Origin: Corylus avellana | Lineage: Eukaryota; Streptophyta; Magnoliopsida; Fagales; Betulaceae | Assembly (NCBI RefSeq): GCF_901000735.1 | Contig: NC_081547.1 | Span: forward strand, 17,224,013-17,288,012 | Direction: 5' to 3' | Length of the DNA: 64,000 nucleotides | Shown here: piece by piece, positions 1 through 12,800 of the stretch | Layout: every line of letters starts with the position of its first letter | Numbering within the stretch: the stretch's first letter is position 1 | Translations under genes and position numbers: made by a program | The notes under the pieces: generated by a model | What the model was told of the DNA's origin: nothing | Seen by the model: the letters and a program-made list of their open reading frames with translations, nothing else | Database searches by the model: none

Positions 1-1186
1 TGGGACCACAAGCAAAAGTTCCAGGGCAACAAGAATCCATGCCGACAACCACTGCCAATCCATAGCACTAAAGTGTATATAACATAATAATGAAGTATAT
101 ATATCCAACACATCAGCCCAATAAAGTATATAAACACGGGTTCGGTAAAAATGCTTGGGGATGGGGGTTTCGACAATAAGGTTCCAATACTAAAAAAAAA
201 GGGGAAACTTCATAAAGCCCCCCTGAACTTCCAGCTGTTTTGAAAAACCCCCCCTAAATTTTCAAAACTCACTAGGCCCCCTGAACTTTGGTTTTCTCTC
301 ACTTTGGACCCTTTTAACGTTAAAGTCAAACAATTTGACTTTTTATACGCATTTTGCCCTTTCCTAAAACTACAACACCTACCCAGCCCAAAACGACGTC
401 TTTTAAGCATTAATTTTTTTTTTTTTTTAAAGCAAAATTNNNNNNNNNNNNNNNNNNNNNNNNNNNNNNNNNNNNNNNNNNNNNNNNNNNNNNNNNNNNN
501 NNNNNNNNNNNNNNNNNNNNNNNNNNNNNNNNNNNNNNNTTGGGGTTCAACAACTAAAACCCCAAGTATTACCAAAACACACCGTTTTGGACCTATCCAA
601 AACGGCGTGTTTTGGTCCTACATGTCAAAAGTGGACACGTAGGACCAAAAAAGTCTGACGTGGCCCACTTCAAAAACGGTGTGTTTTGGCATATTTAACG
701 GCTATTAAAAAAAATGGATGGCATGTATTTTAATGTTCTTTTCATTAACCGAGGGAGTAAATTTTCGAAAAAAAAAAAAACTTAAGGATATTAAAATTTT
801 GAAGGACTGACTCTGGGATTTATTATACGTTTTCCCTTAACTAAAACCAAAGGATTAAAACATGTAAGTTAAGGGCTAAAAATATGAATATTTTAGCACT
901 TAACACCACTGCCGCACACATCTTCGCCGACCCCAAGCACACACTCTCAGTTTTGCTCACTTTGTCCGATTTGTGACGTAAAAACTCTTAAGTCCAATTT
1001 CCCCCACTTTTCCCCATATTTGTCTGTTTTAACAACTATAATCTATGTATATGATTGTATTTGTTTTTTGTGGTTGGGTTTGTTCATTTTGCAAGGGGTT
1101 GGGTGCCGTTTTACTGTGATTTTGCAACCCTTGCTTTTGGAACCGCACAACAGGTGTTCGACACAGGTCCTAAACCAATCTGAATA
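1..1186. other. Repeat-rich non-coding DNA with a 100-N gap (440-539)
   Basis: No credible gene is visible here. The stretch from about 196 to 837 has the look of a foldback element. Its left side carries C-rich phrases of the type 'cccccctgaactt' and its right side, before a purine-rich end near 837, reads as a rough inverse of the left. The gap sits in the middle, so the arms cannot be matched fully. Short open frames across the gap are artefacts of N translation. Confidence 0.5.
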
Positions 1187-2342
1187 ATGCCTAAAGCTCG
1201 AGCTTCGTCTTCTCAGTCTTTTGAAACTCAAGCCACAGACTCCCGAACCACTTTTTGGCAGATGGAGCTTCTTTTCAAGACGACATTTACAATAGAAAAC
1301 GACTTCAAGCACTTTGAAGCTACTCAATGGGCGGTTGAGGAGTTTAAGTGTTGTGGGTTGACAAGATTGTTCAAGCCCGTCACTTCCACCGCTTACAAAA
1401 GCCTCATCGCACAGTTCTATGAGCACCTTCTCTTACGACTGCACCAAACCGGGTGTCATGTCCTCATCGTACAAGGCAAAGATATTGAGGTGACATCTAC
1501 CGACCTAGCCATTGCTTTACAGTGCAATGATGAGCACCCTCCAAAAGATGCACCGTTTGAAGAGCAACCTCCTAGGTTCTACATTGTAGAAATCATTGAG
1601 GATATGTGTGAGGGACAATTTGCGGACAAGCATAACAATGTTGGCAGCAAGGCCAAGAAGCCTCCACAATTCTGGTCTATGGACTCTATTCTGCATCCCA
1701 ATGCATTCCCCTTGGGACACAAAATTCAGAGGCGAGACCTATTCCTCCAAGTACTTTACGCCTTTCATAAAGGTTTTTGGTGTTCCATTTCTGCACTCAT
1801 CTGGAGCCAGATTTATAAATTTTGGATGGGGTGCATGCATGAGGAGTTGACACTACAAATAAATGGGGGTTACCTTTCCCATTTCTACTCACTCACATTC
1901 TTAAGAAAAATGGCATTAAGGGCACCTCAGCAGATGGACCTGTCAAAAAAATCCAAAATTTAGCAGAATCCAATGGAACCAAAGCCAATCACACCTGCCA
2001 AGGGTACCTCGGGTGCCAGCAACTGAGGCAGAGATGGAGGAGGAAGAGCCAATGGACACGGATGACCATGCAGCTGAGCAGGCAAAGGAGGAGGAGACCA
2101 TCACAATTGGCATATCACAGTACCAGTACATATGTGATGAGTTTTCATTCCTCCTGTATGAGCTAGCTGACCAGAGACAGGAAGCTTGGAAGGAAAAGTT
2201 CTTGGCTGCACAACGTTTAAAGGCGCAAGAAGAACTATTGCAGAAGCAAGGAAAACTGTTACAGGCACAAGATGGTTCATTATGGTCCATTCTAGACCGA
2301 CTACCACCATCGTCGAGGGCATCTTCTTCAAGACAGCAGTGA
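1187..2342 (+). pseudogene. Broken plant transposon-protein ORF (retroelement gag-like)
   Basis: A 258-codon open frame (1187-1963) is followed after its stop by a second one in another frame (2013-2342, 109 codons). The first reads like the 'putative plant transposon protein' domain found next to Gypsy-type elements in many dicots: an N-terminal 'GLTRLFKPVTS' block, a 'VLIVQGKDIEV' strand where relatives have 'VFVRGKxV', and a central tryptophan-rich stretch ('FWCSISALIWSQIYKFW'). The second is acidic and then Gln/Lys-rich, with a probable coiled coil ('QRLKAQEELLQKQGKLLQ'), as in the C-terminal part of such proteins. No spliced gene model is obvious, so I read it as one transposon-derived gene broken by a stop and frameshift. 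The family assignment is from memory of typical members and is moderate. Confidence 0.5.
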
Positions 2343-3289
2343 GGGAAGGACCACAGTCTGGCTTAAGATGTTAAACTTAGCGCTCATGGGAGGCACCTCA
2401 CAAATTATCCTTTTATTCTGCTGTTTGTTTTTCAGTTTAGTTTTGTGTTTATCTTTAGTTTCTTTTTGTTTCCTTTTTATTTGTTTTAATGTTTTGTTTT
2501 TCAGGGACAAGTGTGTTCGCATTCAAGTTTGTGGGTGTACTACGAGCCATACCATTCCAACTAGTTTTTCCATCTCCTGGGTAAGATCTTTCCAATAGTA
2601 AATTGATTAATTTACTATTGAATTTGTGTGGGATTCACATAAGTTTACAAATCTAATAGTTGATATATTAAAATTTTCAAATGAAATAGAAAAAAGATGG
2701 AGAAAATATTGACATGAATCATTCTTTTATATGATAAGGCCTCGAAATGGAGACTCGTGACCCGATCAAATAACAGGCCTACAATCACCAAGGCCCATTA
2801 CATACTAGAATGTATCTTCTTCGCTTCAATTTTTGGCAAGTTGAACATTACAATTATACCAATATGGTATGGCAGGTAGCAAATTCCATCATTCTGGAGC
2901 TTTTGATGTCCTCTATACTCTTGCCACGAATATATTGCCATTAACTTTATTTTTTATTTTTTTACTGATCAGAGAAGCGAATAACATGACCCTTGTGGAC
3001 AGAGGCGGAACCAACTTACAGCTTAGGGTTAGTCCCAAAAAAAATAATTTTCTTTTTCTTCTTTTTTTTTTTTATAAAAAAATATATATAATTTTTATAA
3101 AATAAACTTTTAAAAATTAATTTTTTCCTCCACCAAATTTTTTTATCAAAATTTCGCCTTTGAGATAAAAGTTCTAGATCCAGCCCAAGCAGAAAATGCA
3201 AATTAAGTACAAACATGCCTTTTGTCTTAGAGACTCATGACTCATGAATGTGGCTAGTGGGAAGGGATGTTACAGGTAGATCTGTTAAG
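2343..3289. other. AT-rich non-coding DNA
   Basis: No gene or well-bounded repeat was recognised. There are homopolymer runs near 3060-3110. Confidence 0.4.
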
Positions 3290-3835
3290 AGAGCAAGCCG
3301 CTCGCTCGCTCGCTCGGGCTCGGCTCATACTCGACTCAAATATTAAATGAAGCGTTTCGTGAACACGAATCCTGGCTCGAATATTAAACGAAATTAGCTC
3401 GGCTCGATTCGGTTAAGCTCGTAAGCAGCTCGTATAAGACTCGAATTGGTAGTTATTCACATAATTCATCATGTTAATATTAAAAATTGATGATTTTTAT
3501 TTTTTTTAATAGCATCCTTTTATTATAAAAGGATGCATATCTTCTCTCTTCGAAACCAAGTGCCTTACTGTATTGACTCGGTTTCCATACTCTTCCAGCT
3601 AGACTGAGCAAATGCTCATATGCAAGCTAGCTTTTCGAGCCGTTTAAGAGTACTTAAAGTTTAAATTTATAATAAAAAAATAAATTAAATATAAGAGCCA
3701 GCTCGTGAACTGGCTCGACTTGGCTTAACTTATTATGAGCTCAATTTTTTGGCTTGTCCTTAAGCTCAACTCAAATAAAATTTAAACAAACCAAGTCCAA
3801 ACAAAAAAAGCTCACCCAAGCTCAACTCCGCATAT
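3290..3835. repeat. GCTCGAGC-rich interspersed element
   Basis: Dense 'gctcg', 'ggctcgg' and 'ctcgac' motifs occur at both ends (about 3296-3430 and 3700-3830), with the right end roughly the inverse of the left. The same motif style recurs at 21071-21130, 25145-25413, 26330-26470 and 32930-33130. Plant genomes commonly carry non-autonomous DNA elements of this kind, and I suspect the hAT superfamily, but no target duplication was located. Confidence 0.45.
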
Positions 3836-4030
3836 TATGCGTATTAGAGATACGTTGTCATAAGAGATATCCATCTTTATGGACCCTTGCACCCATACCT
3901 ATACGTCATCATTTAATATAATGTCTCCTCCTTCAATTAAAGCCAGACTCATCTTTCATCCTTGAGGACACAGCAGGGGTAGCACGTAGACTAAAAATAA
4001 ATATTATATTGCGATGTACCTCTGCATGTG

Positions 4031-4112
4031 GTCGATATGTCCGAGTGGTTAAGGAGACAGACTCGAAATCTGTTGGGCTTTGCCTGCGCAGGTTCGAATC
4101 CTGCTGTCGACG
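4031..4112 (+). tRNA. tRNA-Ser (anticodon CGA)
   Basis: An 82-nt type II tRNA folds cleanly. The acceptor stem is gtcgata (4031-4037) with tgtcgac (4105-4111), including one G-T pair, followed by discriminator G at 4112. The anticodon stem caga/tctg encloses the loop ctcgaaa, giving anticodon CGA, which reads the serine codon UCG. The long variable arm expected of tRNA-Ser is present, then T-stem gcagg (4088-4092) and cctgc (4100-4104) around ttcgaat. Internal A and B boxes (tggttaaggag, ggttcgaatcc) fit pol III transcription. There is no intron and no encoded CCA. The first T-run long enough for pol III termination is at 4165-4169. Confidence 0.95.
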
Positions 4113-4164
4113 CTAAACTTAGGCATTTAAATAGCCTACCGAGCTTCGGATGAAATGAATTTAC

Positions 4165-4169
4165 TTTTT
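4165..4169 (+). terminator. Possible pol III terminator of tRNA-Ser
   Basis: This is the first run of five T downstream of the tRNA, 53 bases after its discriminator base. It is further away than usual, so the assignment is tentative. Confidence 0.35.
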
Positions 4170-5314
4170 ATTATTATTATTATTTTTATTTTTATGAAAT
4201 GCAATTAAATCCAAAATTAAATAGTAATATATCCATTCTAAGGGTGTCACTAAAAATAAAAAATTTAATAATATTCATACATCACTAAAAATTTATATTG
4301 AATACCAAATTTAATAGTATTCCAACGAGTAATGTTATATACACACTGTTACTTTTCATATCAATTTTTTCACATTCAAAGTTAAAACTACAATTAATGA
4401 GTGTAGTTTTCACTCATAAAAATCCATCTCAAATTTAACACTAACTTAAAAAGTCATTTATGAATGTGAAAAATGAGTATAAGAAAGTGAGAGTATGTGT
4501 AGTATAATCAATTTTAACATCCCCTTAAATAGAAAAAAAAAATAAAAATAAATAAATAACATCCCCTTCATCTTCAATTTTCTAATCAAATTACGGTGAC
4601 ATTCTATTATTCTAATCCAACATTTTTACATATGTTAGGGATAGTGCCCTAAAACCCATGTATAAATTTTTTTAACCTTTATTATTATTATTATTATTAA
4701 AGTTTCTAAGGATTATAAGACCATAGGGCATTATATATTTAGTTGATAAATATAGTTCATAATTTACATTGTATATATATGCTTTATGTATATTAATGAG
4801 AGATCAACACACAAAATACCTAAATCATAATTCCTAATGACTTATAAACCTTAGTTCGTAGCAGGTGATGGAAATGGACATTTCATTTGATAAGATTATA
4901 ACATATCAAGTATGATAATTTATCTTGATCATGAAAATAAGATCTTTTAATTGACATGGTGATATATTTGGAATACACTAAGCTAGACTAGAGTAAGTTG
5001 TTATTCTATACTGTTGTCAACCGAATAATTTGAACTCACAACTGCTTATAACATTGACTCTCAATTTTGAGATGAATGTCAACTTAAATATGAAGGCATT
5101 TGAGAGTAAGATCTCTCATGATTATTATCTCAAAATACTAGTGATCACATATAGTATTGTGGGAACACTACTACTGTAACATGAAATCTACAATCTCTTC
5201 GCGAGATTAGAAATTTGAGATAAATTTAATGCAAATTGATTATTTTAATTCTTAGGACTAAGTCTTTTAGCAAGGAGTTACTAAGATAATTATACTCACT
5301 AAAATTTGATTTGA
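4170..5314. other. AT-rich intergenic DNA
   Basis: No gene is seen. It contains simple (att)n near 4680-4700. No boundaries of a known element were recognised. Confidence 0.4.
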
Positions 5315-5426
5315 TTTTTTTTTTTTTTTTTTTGACATGTCTACATAAGATGAGGGAGTGAAGATTTAAACTAGTAATCTCCGCTTCATAAGGCGTGATC
5401 CCCAGCCGATTAAGCTATCCTTAAGA
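5315..5426 (-). mobile_element. tRNA-derived SINE, diverged copy
   Basis: Read on the minus strand, a tRNA-like head ('gatagcttaatcggctggg', an A-box-like block) is followed by a decayed B-box ('ctagtttaaatct') and a body ending near 'gtagacatgtc', then a poly(A) tail seen as the T-run 5315-5333. The order and many bases match the copy at 36150-36266. The layout (tRNA head, short body, A tail) is that of plant Au-type SINEs. Confidence 0.7.
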
Positions 5427-5904
5427 ACAATGAAATTTGATTATAAGAGTATAAGACAAACAAAATATTAAATGGGGGGATCCACACAATAAATAAATAA
5501 TGACAACAATTTATTATGACTTTATTTCACTCTAGATATTTCATGAAGGGTTCATAGGCAATTACGAGAAGTTAGGGGGCTTTGTATCATTAAAATAAAT
5601 CATAGAATGCAATTATAAGAAGTTAGGGAGCTTTATGCTTTGTTTGTTTGATTTTGAAAATTGGTGAGCTCGTCTCCTTGGAGAAGAAATGTTCCTATGC
5701 ACACCTTTTTATCAACTCGGTCGGGTCTTTGGTTGGGGCAGAGCCCACTTTTGGGCCCATTGGCCCTTGTGCTAGGCTCGTTGGGCCTTAAGCCTTATTA
5801 TATAATCCGGTCATTCCGTAGACGATTTTCAAAATATTATACGTCAATTCCATTTTATTATTTTTTTTCTTTTTGAAAAGGTAACGATTTCCATGAAAAG
5901 GTAA

Positions 5905-6310
5905 CAATTTCCATTACTCAGAAATAGCATCATCAGTTACAATTTCTCGGATACACAAAAGGTAGTCCTCTCTCCATGATCTTTCCTCACCCAAAGATAA
6001 AGCCAACTTTGCAAGTTTGTGGGCAGCCTTATTTGCCGTTCGTTTCACATGACAAACGCTCTATTGATTGACTCTTTGTAGGAGCAGCTTTGCATCATTA
6101 ATCAGAGTACCATAACGGGCCCTAGTACACTCCTTACGCAAAGCTTGAACAACTTCCAAGAAATCACCTTCTAAAATGGCATTATTGAACTCCATTAGCA
6201 TACGTAGTCCATCCATTTTCTAAGCTGTCAGGGTTTTAGCAGTTGTAGGATCGGTTATATACTGTATCGATGCCACATGAGCAGCAAAAATCAGCCCATT
6301 ATGATGACAG
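5905..6310 (-). pseudogene. LINE RNase H (RVT_3-like) relic
   Basis: Minus-strand translation gives recognisable blocks of the RNase H domain that ends many plant non-LTR retrotransposons: 'GLIFAAHVASIQY', 'AILEGDFLEVVQALRKE' and 'VCHVKRTANKAAHKLAKLA'. At least two in-frame stops interrupt it (one after 'AKTLTA', one after 'LLLQRVNQ'), so it is not functional. No RT domain is adjacent. Confidence 0.8.
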
Positions 6311-6851
6311 AGTAATACTACAAGTCTTTTTTGTCCTTCTCTAAGAATGATGTGATTATTAAAATTATCATTGAGCTTGTAATTAATCATTATTGAATTT
6401 TAATCAAATAATAATTTTAATAGCCACATCATTCTTGGAGAGACTCGAAAAACACAAGAGGAATTTATACAATTACTCATAATGACAAGCTATGATACCT
6501 ATCCCCTTTTGAACACTAAGCCTAAAGCTCGAAATGAAAATGAATAAAGAAAACCAAATAATATTCGTTTGATAAAATACAAAACACCTTATTTATATTT
6601 ACCAATGGACCAAAGTACCCTTTTGTTTAACAGTAACTACCACTCCAAAAAAAAAAAAAAAAAAAAAAAAAGAAATTGCTGTATCATTTTACTGCCACAT
6701 CGTGATTTGCCCCCACTGCTTCTTTTTCCTAACCGCCTTGTGTGAGATGTGAACAGAGCAGAGTTGAGCATCCCAATCTCTCTGTCTCTCTCTCTCTCTC
6801 GGTCGCTCGCTCACACAACCACACTTTCCTCTCTGAAACCCTGTCAAAGCC
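6311..6851 (+). promoter_or_regulatory. PEX2 upstream region and CT-rich 5' UTR
   Basis: It holds an A-run (about 6646-6670) and a CT-rich tract (about 6775-6805) just before the start codon, as is common in plant 5' UTRs. No TATA box could be assigned with confidence. Confidence 0.35.
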
Positions 6852-9800
6852 ATGGTCAAAGAAACCCTAGCACCTCCATCTTCATCCCCTTCTTCTTCTT
6901 CTGCTTCATCTTCTTCTTCTTCAACAGCTTCCTTGAGTAACACCAATCTCCCACCACTAGAAGACGCTTGGATTGACACTTACCACAAATTGCTCCCTCA
7001 TTGGCAATCCCTCTCTCACTCTCACTTGGTGCTTTTTCCTCCTTTGCCCTACCATCCAATTTACCATTTCTATTTGTAGCTTATTTTGTTTTCATTATGC
7101 TCTTATTTTTCCTCATCCCCTATCGTTTACTTCAATTTATTGCAATTTAGGGTTTGCTTCATGTCTATGTATAATTTCCATGTTTCTGCGTTTGTTCCAT
7201 TTCTTGAACTCTGTCCAATTTGTTCTACTAGACAACAGTCCCGCGTTTGGTTGTTGTTTGTTTATTTAATGATTTAATCGTGTTTTGTTCCTCAGTGTAT
7301 TATTTGTTAATTTATTTTTTTCTTTGGAATTTCTTTTATAGCCAACAATCCCAATTTCAATCTCGAGAGTAAATCAAGTCGATGCAGCAAGACTGGACGT
7401 TGAAATGTCAGCCATGCTGAAAGAGCAGCTGGTTCAGGTCTTCTCTTTGATGAAGGTATATCTTATAACTTATTTGGATATTTATCAAAGCCATTAATAG
7501 CATAGCGGTAGCTATCGATATTAACAAAGGTCATCAGTAGTAGTATAGCTATGAAACTGCTTGGAGATTATTTAAAACGTCTACTTCATTTTATTGGGAT
7601 TAGCCAGGAATGTTATTTCAATATGAAGCAGAGCTTGATGCTTTCCTTGAGTTTCTCATTTGGCGGTTCTCAATTTGGGTAGATAAGCCTACTCCGGGAA
7701 TCGCTCTCATGAATTTGAGATATAGAGATGAACGTGCGATGGAGCCAAGAGGAAAAGGTATGATGGTCTGAACATTTGCTCTTTCTTAACTAAGCTGTCT
7801 CTAACCGTTATGTGATAGTTTTGGAATTCTAAATTTGTTATTGCTAGATTAGTTACACAGACAAAGAAACAAGAGTGGAGACTTCATGTTACAACTCTGG
7901 TGGTTGTGGCACCAAATTGAATTGTGGTTTGAAATGAGTCTACCTACTATTCTTGTCATTGAGATTACACAAAAGGGGTTATATTCATTCAAACACTCCA
8001 TTCATTTTTCTCTTACAAAAATTTTCATTGAAAAACTGATAATAATTTGTATTCATAATTATTAGTATCTATTGTGTTCTACAAAGATATACTTGGTTCC
8101 ATTGGATATTATGAACATCCTATTATATTTACCCAAAAATATAAATTGAAGCTCATATAGAACTTTCCTAAATGAGCTTGTTCAACATGTTTCAATGATG
8201 AAAGAAAAAATTTACAATAGTAATGGGTGTTATGTAGAGATCAGGCTGTTTTTATGTTCAATTATTGACTGAGCAGGACACAGTTATAGTTTTTCTAATA
8301 GCTGTTTGGAACTTAGTTTGGTTTGGTTTTCTTTCACTTTAGTTCAGTTTTTTTATGATAGCTTTCCCTTTTATATTTGATAAGTAATCTTTTTTTTGAA
8401 TAGATAACCCCTTTTAACATAGTCTTGCTTGTTATTCAGCCTTACTCACTGGTATTTATGACTTATATGTTGCACTTATGCTTTTTGTATGTTATTTTTC
8501 ATAGTCAGAACAGGTTTGGAAGGTCCTGGACTTACTGTGGCTCAGAAGATTTGGTATTGTGTTGCCACTGTTGGTGGTCAATACATCTGGGCTCGTTTAC
8601 AGTCATTCTCTGCTTTTCGTAGATGGGGCGATTCTGAGCAGGTATAGTTTCTTCTGGCCTATTTGCTCACTTCACACCCACCTCCCTCAGCCCACCCACC
8701 CACCCACCCACCCACCTACCTGTGGGACATCGTAGATAGAGGTATATTGAACTGGCACTAGTTTGTCTTTGCATATCCATCAGAGGTCATTTGCACGGCG
8801 AGTGTGGATATTGATACAACGCGTAGAAGGATTATATAAAGCTGCCTCATTTGGCAACCTGCTCATATTTCTTTATACGGGAAGGTATTATTTCAAGCAT
8901 GAACTCGTTCTCTTACTGTTTTTTTTTTTTTTTTCTTGAATCCAGTCTACAGAAGATATTGTTAATCCTGAGATGGTATTATGCATATGGACTAAACGAA
9001 CTGTGTCAGAATGAAAACATTGAATGGCACATATGAATGATGGAAAAACTACATGGCAACTTCTTCTTTTTTTTTTTTTGATAAGTACATAGTAACTTCT
9101 AATAAGTTAAATATAGAGGATAGATCTCAACTAGCTAACTATTCTTGCTTGTTTTGATAGTCGGTTCTTTATTGATATCGCCTCACTTGCATATTACGCT
9201 TGTAACCTTGAATAATTATTTTTACTGATGTTACAATTGTTATTGAGATTTTAAAGAAAAAGCCTATTGTCCAGTGAAAAGGCATTGACATTGATTGATG
9301 GATAATGGACCCTTGTCCATAGTTCATGGAACTAAAGGAGAAGAATTGTCGATGTCTTTAAGTCCATTTCCTTGTGACTGTCACTTATCATGAAAAAAGT
9401 CCCTTTGATTTTAACTAAAAACAACGTGACAAGGGAGTAGATGCTGAGCACTGTTGATCATGCTAATAGTTTGTTACCAATCTAGTATTTAACTTTTAAT
9501 GTTCCTAATATAACTATGCCCGCACGTATTATATACCAATGTGATGAAAGGCTCTAGGTGCACATAACCCCTATGATCTCTTAAAACTAAGCGCAAAGTG
9601 CAAAAGCAAGGCATGAGGCTAATTGAAGTAAAGCACGTGTTTGGAAACACAAAAATTAATTGTAAGTGTGAGGAAAATAGAGCAATATTGCTATTCTGTG
9701 TGCACAGTAAACATTCAAACCAAATGTTAGCATCTGAGATCAAATTGAACCACCCAAAAAGTACACATGTGATGCAAACAATGAGCATATTGGCAACTTG

Positions 9801-12800
9801 CAACCTATTGTTACAAAAATAAAATAATGATAGTCTATGATAATGGCAATCAACCACTTGACCAACTTGCAGCTCTCACATATCTTCCTATTGTGTTTCT
9901 GTGATGTTTACATAAAAAAATCGTGCATTTGTTATGCAGGTACAGGAATCTTATTGAAAGAGCTTTGAGAGCTAGGCTTGTCTATGGTAGCCCTAATATG
10001 AACCGAGCTGTTAGCTTTGAGTACATGAACCGCCAGTTAGTGTGGAATGAATTCTCGGTAATTCTGACCTTCCTTGTTGGGTTTAGCAGTCTAATTCAGG
10101 AAAATTTGAGTTCAAATAATTTCTATTTATTCTCTTATAATTAATAGTAGGAACTGAATTCAGTACACTAAATTTGAGTCTGAAAAGGTTTCTTATAGGA
10201 TTTCCTTTGATCACGCACTTGTGAGTTGGTCGGAGGAATTCTTCTTCCTAGCCCAACAAACCTTGATCTGCTTCTTGCTCCAAATTTGGCTTAAATTTTA
10301 AAAGTCCTTTACCCTTGCTATTTGTTCGTTTCAATTAATTGAATATCTCAATCTTCAAAGTATCTGTTTTTGCTTGAATAATTGGCATTCAATACATGTT
10401 CAAAGTATCTTTTTTTGATCGAATAATTGACATTCGATACATGATATATGATTGGTATTGTAAATCATATAGACCTCTGATACAATATTGTAACTTATGC
10501 CCTCCTTTATTTCCTTAATTAATTGGTGATATTGAGAACAGTTATTGACATAACTCACCTTTAAATTACCTTGCCTTAAATTGATGATTATTGTGGTGGT
10601 GCTTTTGTATTCATGAAGGAATGATATAAAAGAAATATGCAAAATACATTCACCTTTTGCCATGAAATATGTCATTGCAGCATGTAGATATATGAGAGCC
10701 AATATTTGCTTGTGTTAAAGAGAAAAAGGAAAAAAGTTATCAAATTTGGTTGCATGTTACATCGTAGAAATTGCTCAAGTGAAGTGCCTAATATAAACCT
10801 TTGACATTGGTTTTTATGTTGGAGCTTCTGGGTTTTTATTTTAATGAGTTGTTGGTGGACTTTAGCTCATGCCATAAGCCATCAAAATAGGATCACACAA
10901 ATGTTTTACCTATGATCATGTGCGATGCTTGTGTTAGTTCTCATCATGGTTGACTTCATTACTTTTAAAAGTTCAAATCATTCTTCATGGTTGTCTAGTT
11001 AGGTTTTAATTGTTAGTATGCGCAAAGGATGCCTCTGTTGCGGCTCATTTGGAGATTTTTGATGGTTCCCACAAGTGGAATGTAAGCTTTGCTAGAGCGG
11101 CTCATGATTGAAAAGTGAATGTCTTAGCCTCGATTTTCAGGGTGTTATATTCAGTTAGAGTGAGACAAAATAGTGAGGATATGTTGTGGTGGTTCCCCTT
11201 CAAGAAGGTTTGTTTAAGGTTAGATCCTTCTATTGTGCCTTGGTTTGTAGTGAAGGCTACCGATTCCCTCGAGTGTTTGGCGGACTAAGGCTCCCTCGAG
11301 AGAGGTCTCTTTTGCTTGGTTAGTGGCTCTAGATAAAATCTTTACTATGGATAACCTCATGAAGCAATATGTCATTGTGGTGGGCAGATGTTGGATGTGT
11401 CAGAGGAATGAGGAGTCCGTGGACCATCTTTTTCTTCATTGTGGCGTGGTATGTAATTTGGATTGCCTTTTTCAATTGTTTTGATTTGTCTTGAGTTATG
11501 CCTAGACATGTAGTCGAACTGTTTGCTTCTTGGTGAACTACTAGCAGCACGCGGAGTGCTGCTGTGTGAAAAATGGCGCCTACGTGCCTTTTATGGTGTC
11601 TATGGAGGGAGTAGAATGACATTTTGAGGACCGTGAGATGACTTTTGAGGAGATTAATTTATCCGATATAGTGATTTCTTTGGTTCTTTTTGCTCCTTCT
11701 AGTTAGATGCTTCCTCTTGTATACTTCCTCGGTAATTAAGAGTGACTTTACACTTTTAATGATATTTGCCAATTCTTTTTTTTTAAAAAGTGGCATTAAA
11801 AAGAAAAAGGAATGAAATTAATGATTCAGAAATTGAGAATGATTAGAAAGTAGAGGATGGGGACATAAGATAGCTTCCAGTAATTGATCCATATCATTAG
11901 TTAATTCTTGACCTTAAGCTTTTTGCTAATTTTTTAGGCTGTGAAAATGTCTGTATGTGCATCAAGAAAATTAAAAAGATATTCTTGATCTTCTTGATTT
12001 TGGGTATTTGTCTTGTGGTGCTTTTGGGCATCATTTGTATGTAAATTGTTGTACTAAAAATTTTCTAGCATTGTTTTTTTTACTCTTTTTGTTTTGGTGA
12101 ACTTCTGGCAAAAGGATTTTGCCTTTTGTTTTTTATGCTTTTCATACTTAATACTCTTAAACAATCAAGTGTACTTATGTAGAAATAATAACTCTTGGAG
12201 TTTCCTTTGTTAGACTCTATAGAAGCGGGTTGGTTGGAGAGACCGTTTCAAGAGGAGGAAGTCTGTCGGGGGTTGGTTTGTATGGATGGTGATAAAACAC
12301 TGGGGCCGAATGGCTTCGCTATTTCGTTCTTCCAATCATGTTGGGCTATAGTGAAGGATGACCTTATGCGCGTCTTCGATAACTTTCGTGAGCATGGTTT
12401 GTTTGAAAAGAGCCTTAAGGCAACTATGATTGCCCTTATCCCTTAAAAGATTGGGCTGATGGAAGTAAGGGATTTCAGACTTATCAGCCTGGTAGGGTCC
12501 TTCGTCTATAAGATTTTGGCTAAGGTCCTTGCTATTAGAATGAAATAGGTGCTAGGTTCACTCATATCGAATAGTTAGAATGCTTTACAGGGGGAGTCAA
12601 ATTTTAGACTCAGTTCTTATAGCCAATGAGTGTCTGGACAACATACTGAAATCGGGAATTCCTGGTGTTTTGTGGAAGCTGGACTTGAAAAAGCCAATGA
12701 CTATGTCAACTAAGAGTTTCTCTCTTACTTTCTAGGCACCTTGGCTTCGGTTCAAAATGGAAGAAATTGATGTCTGCCTATATCTCTTTGGCTCGATTCT

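Noticed and set aside
6749..7277. Overlapping open frames around the PEX2 start
   Set aside because: They are shadows of exon 1 and intron 1. Only the frame starting at 6852 joins the conserved exons.
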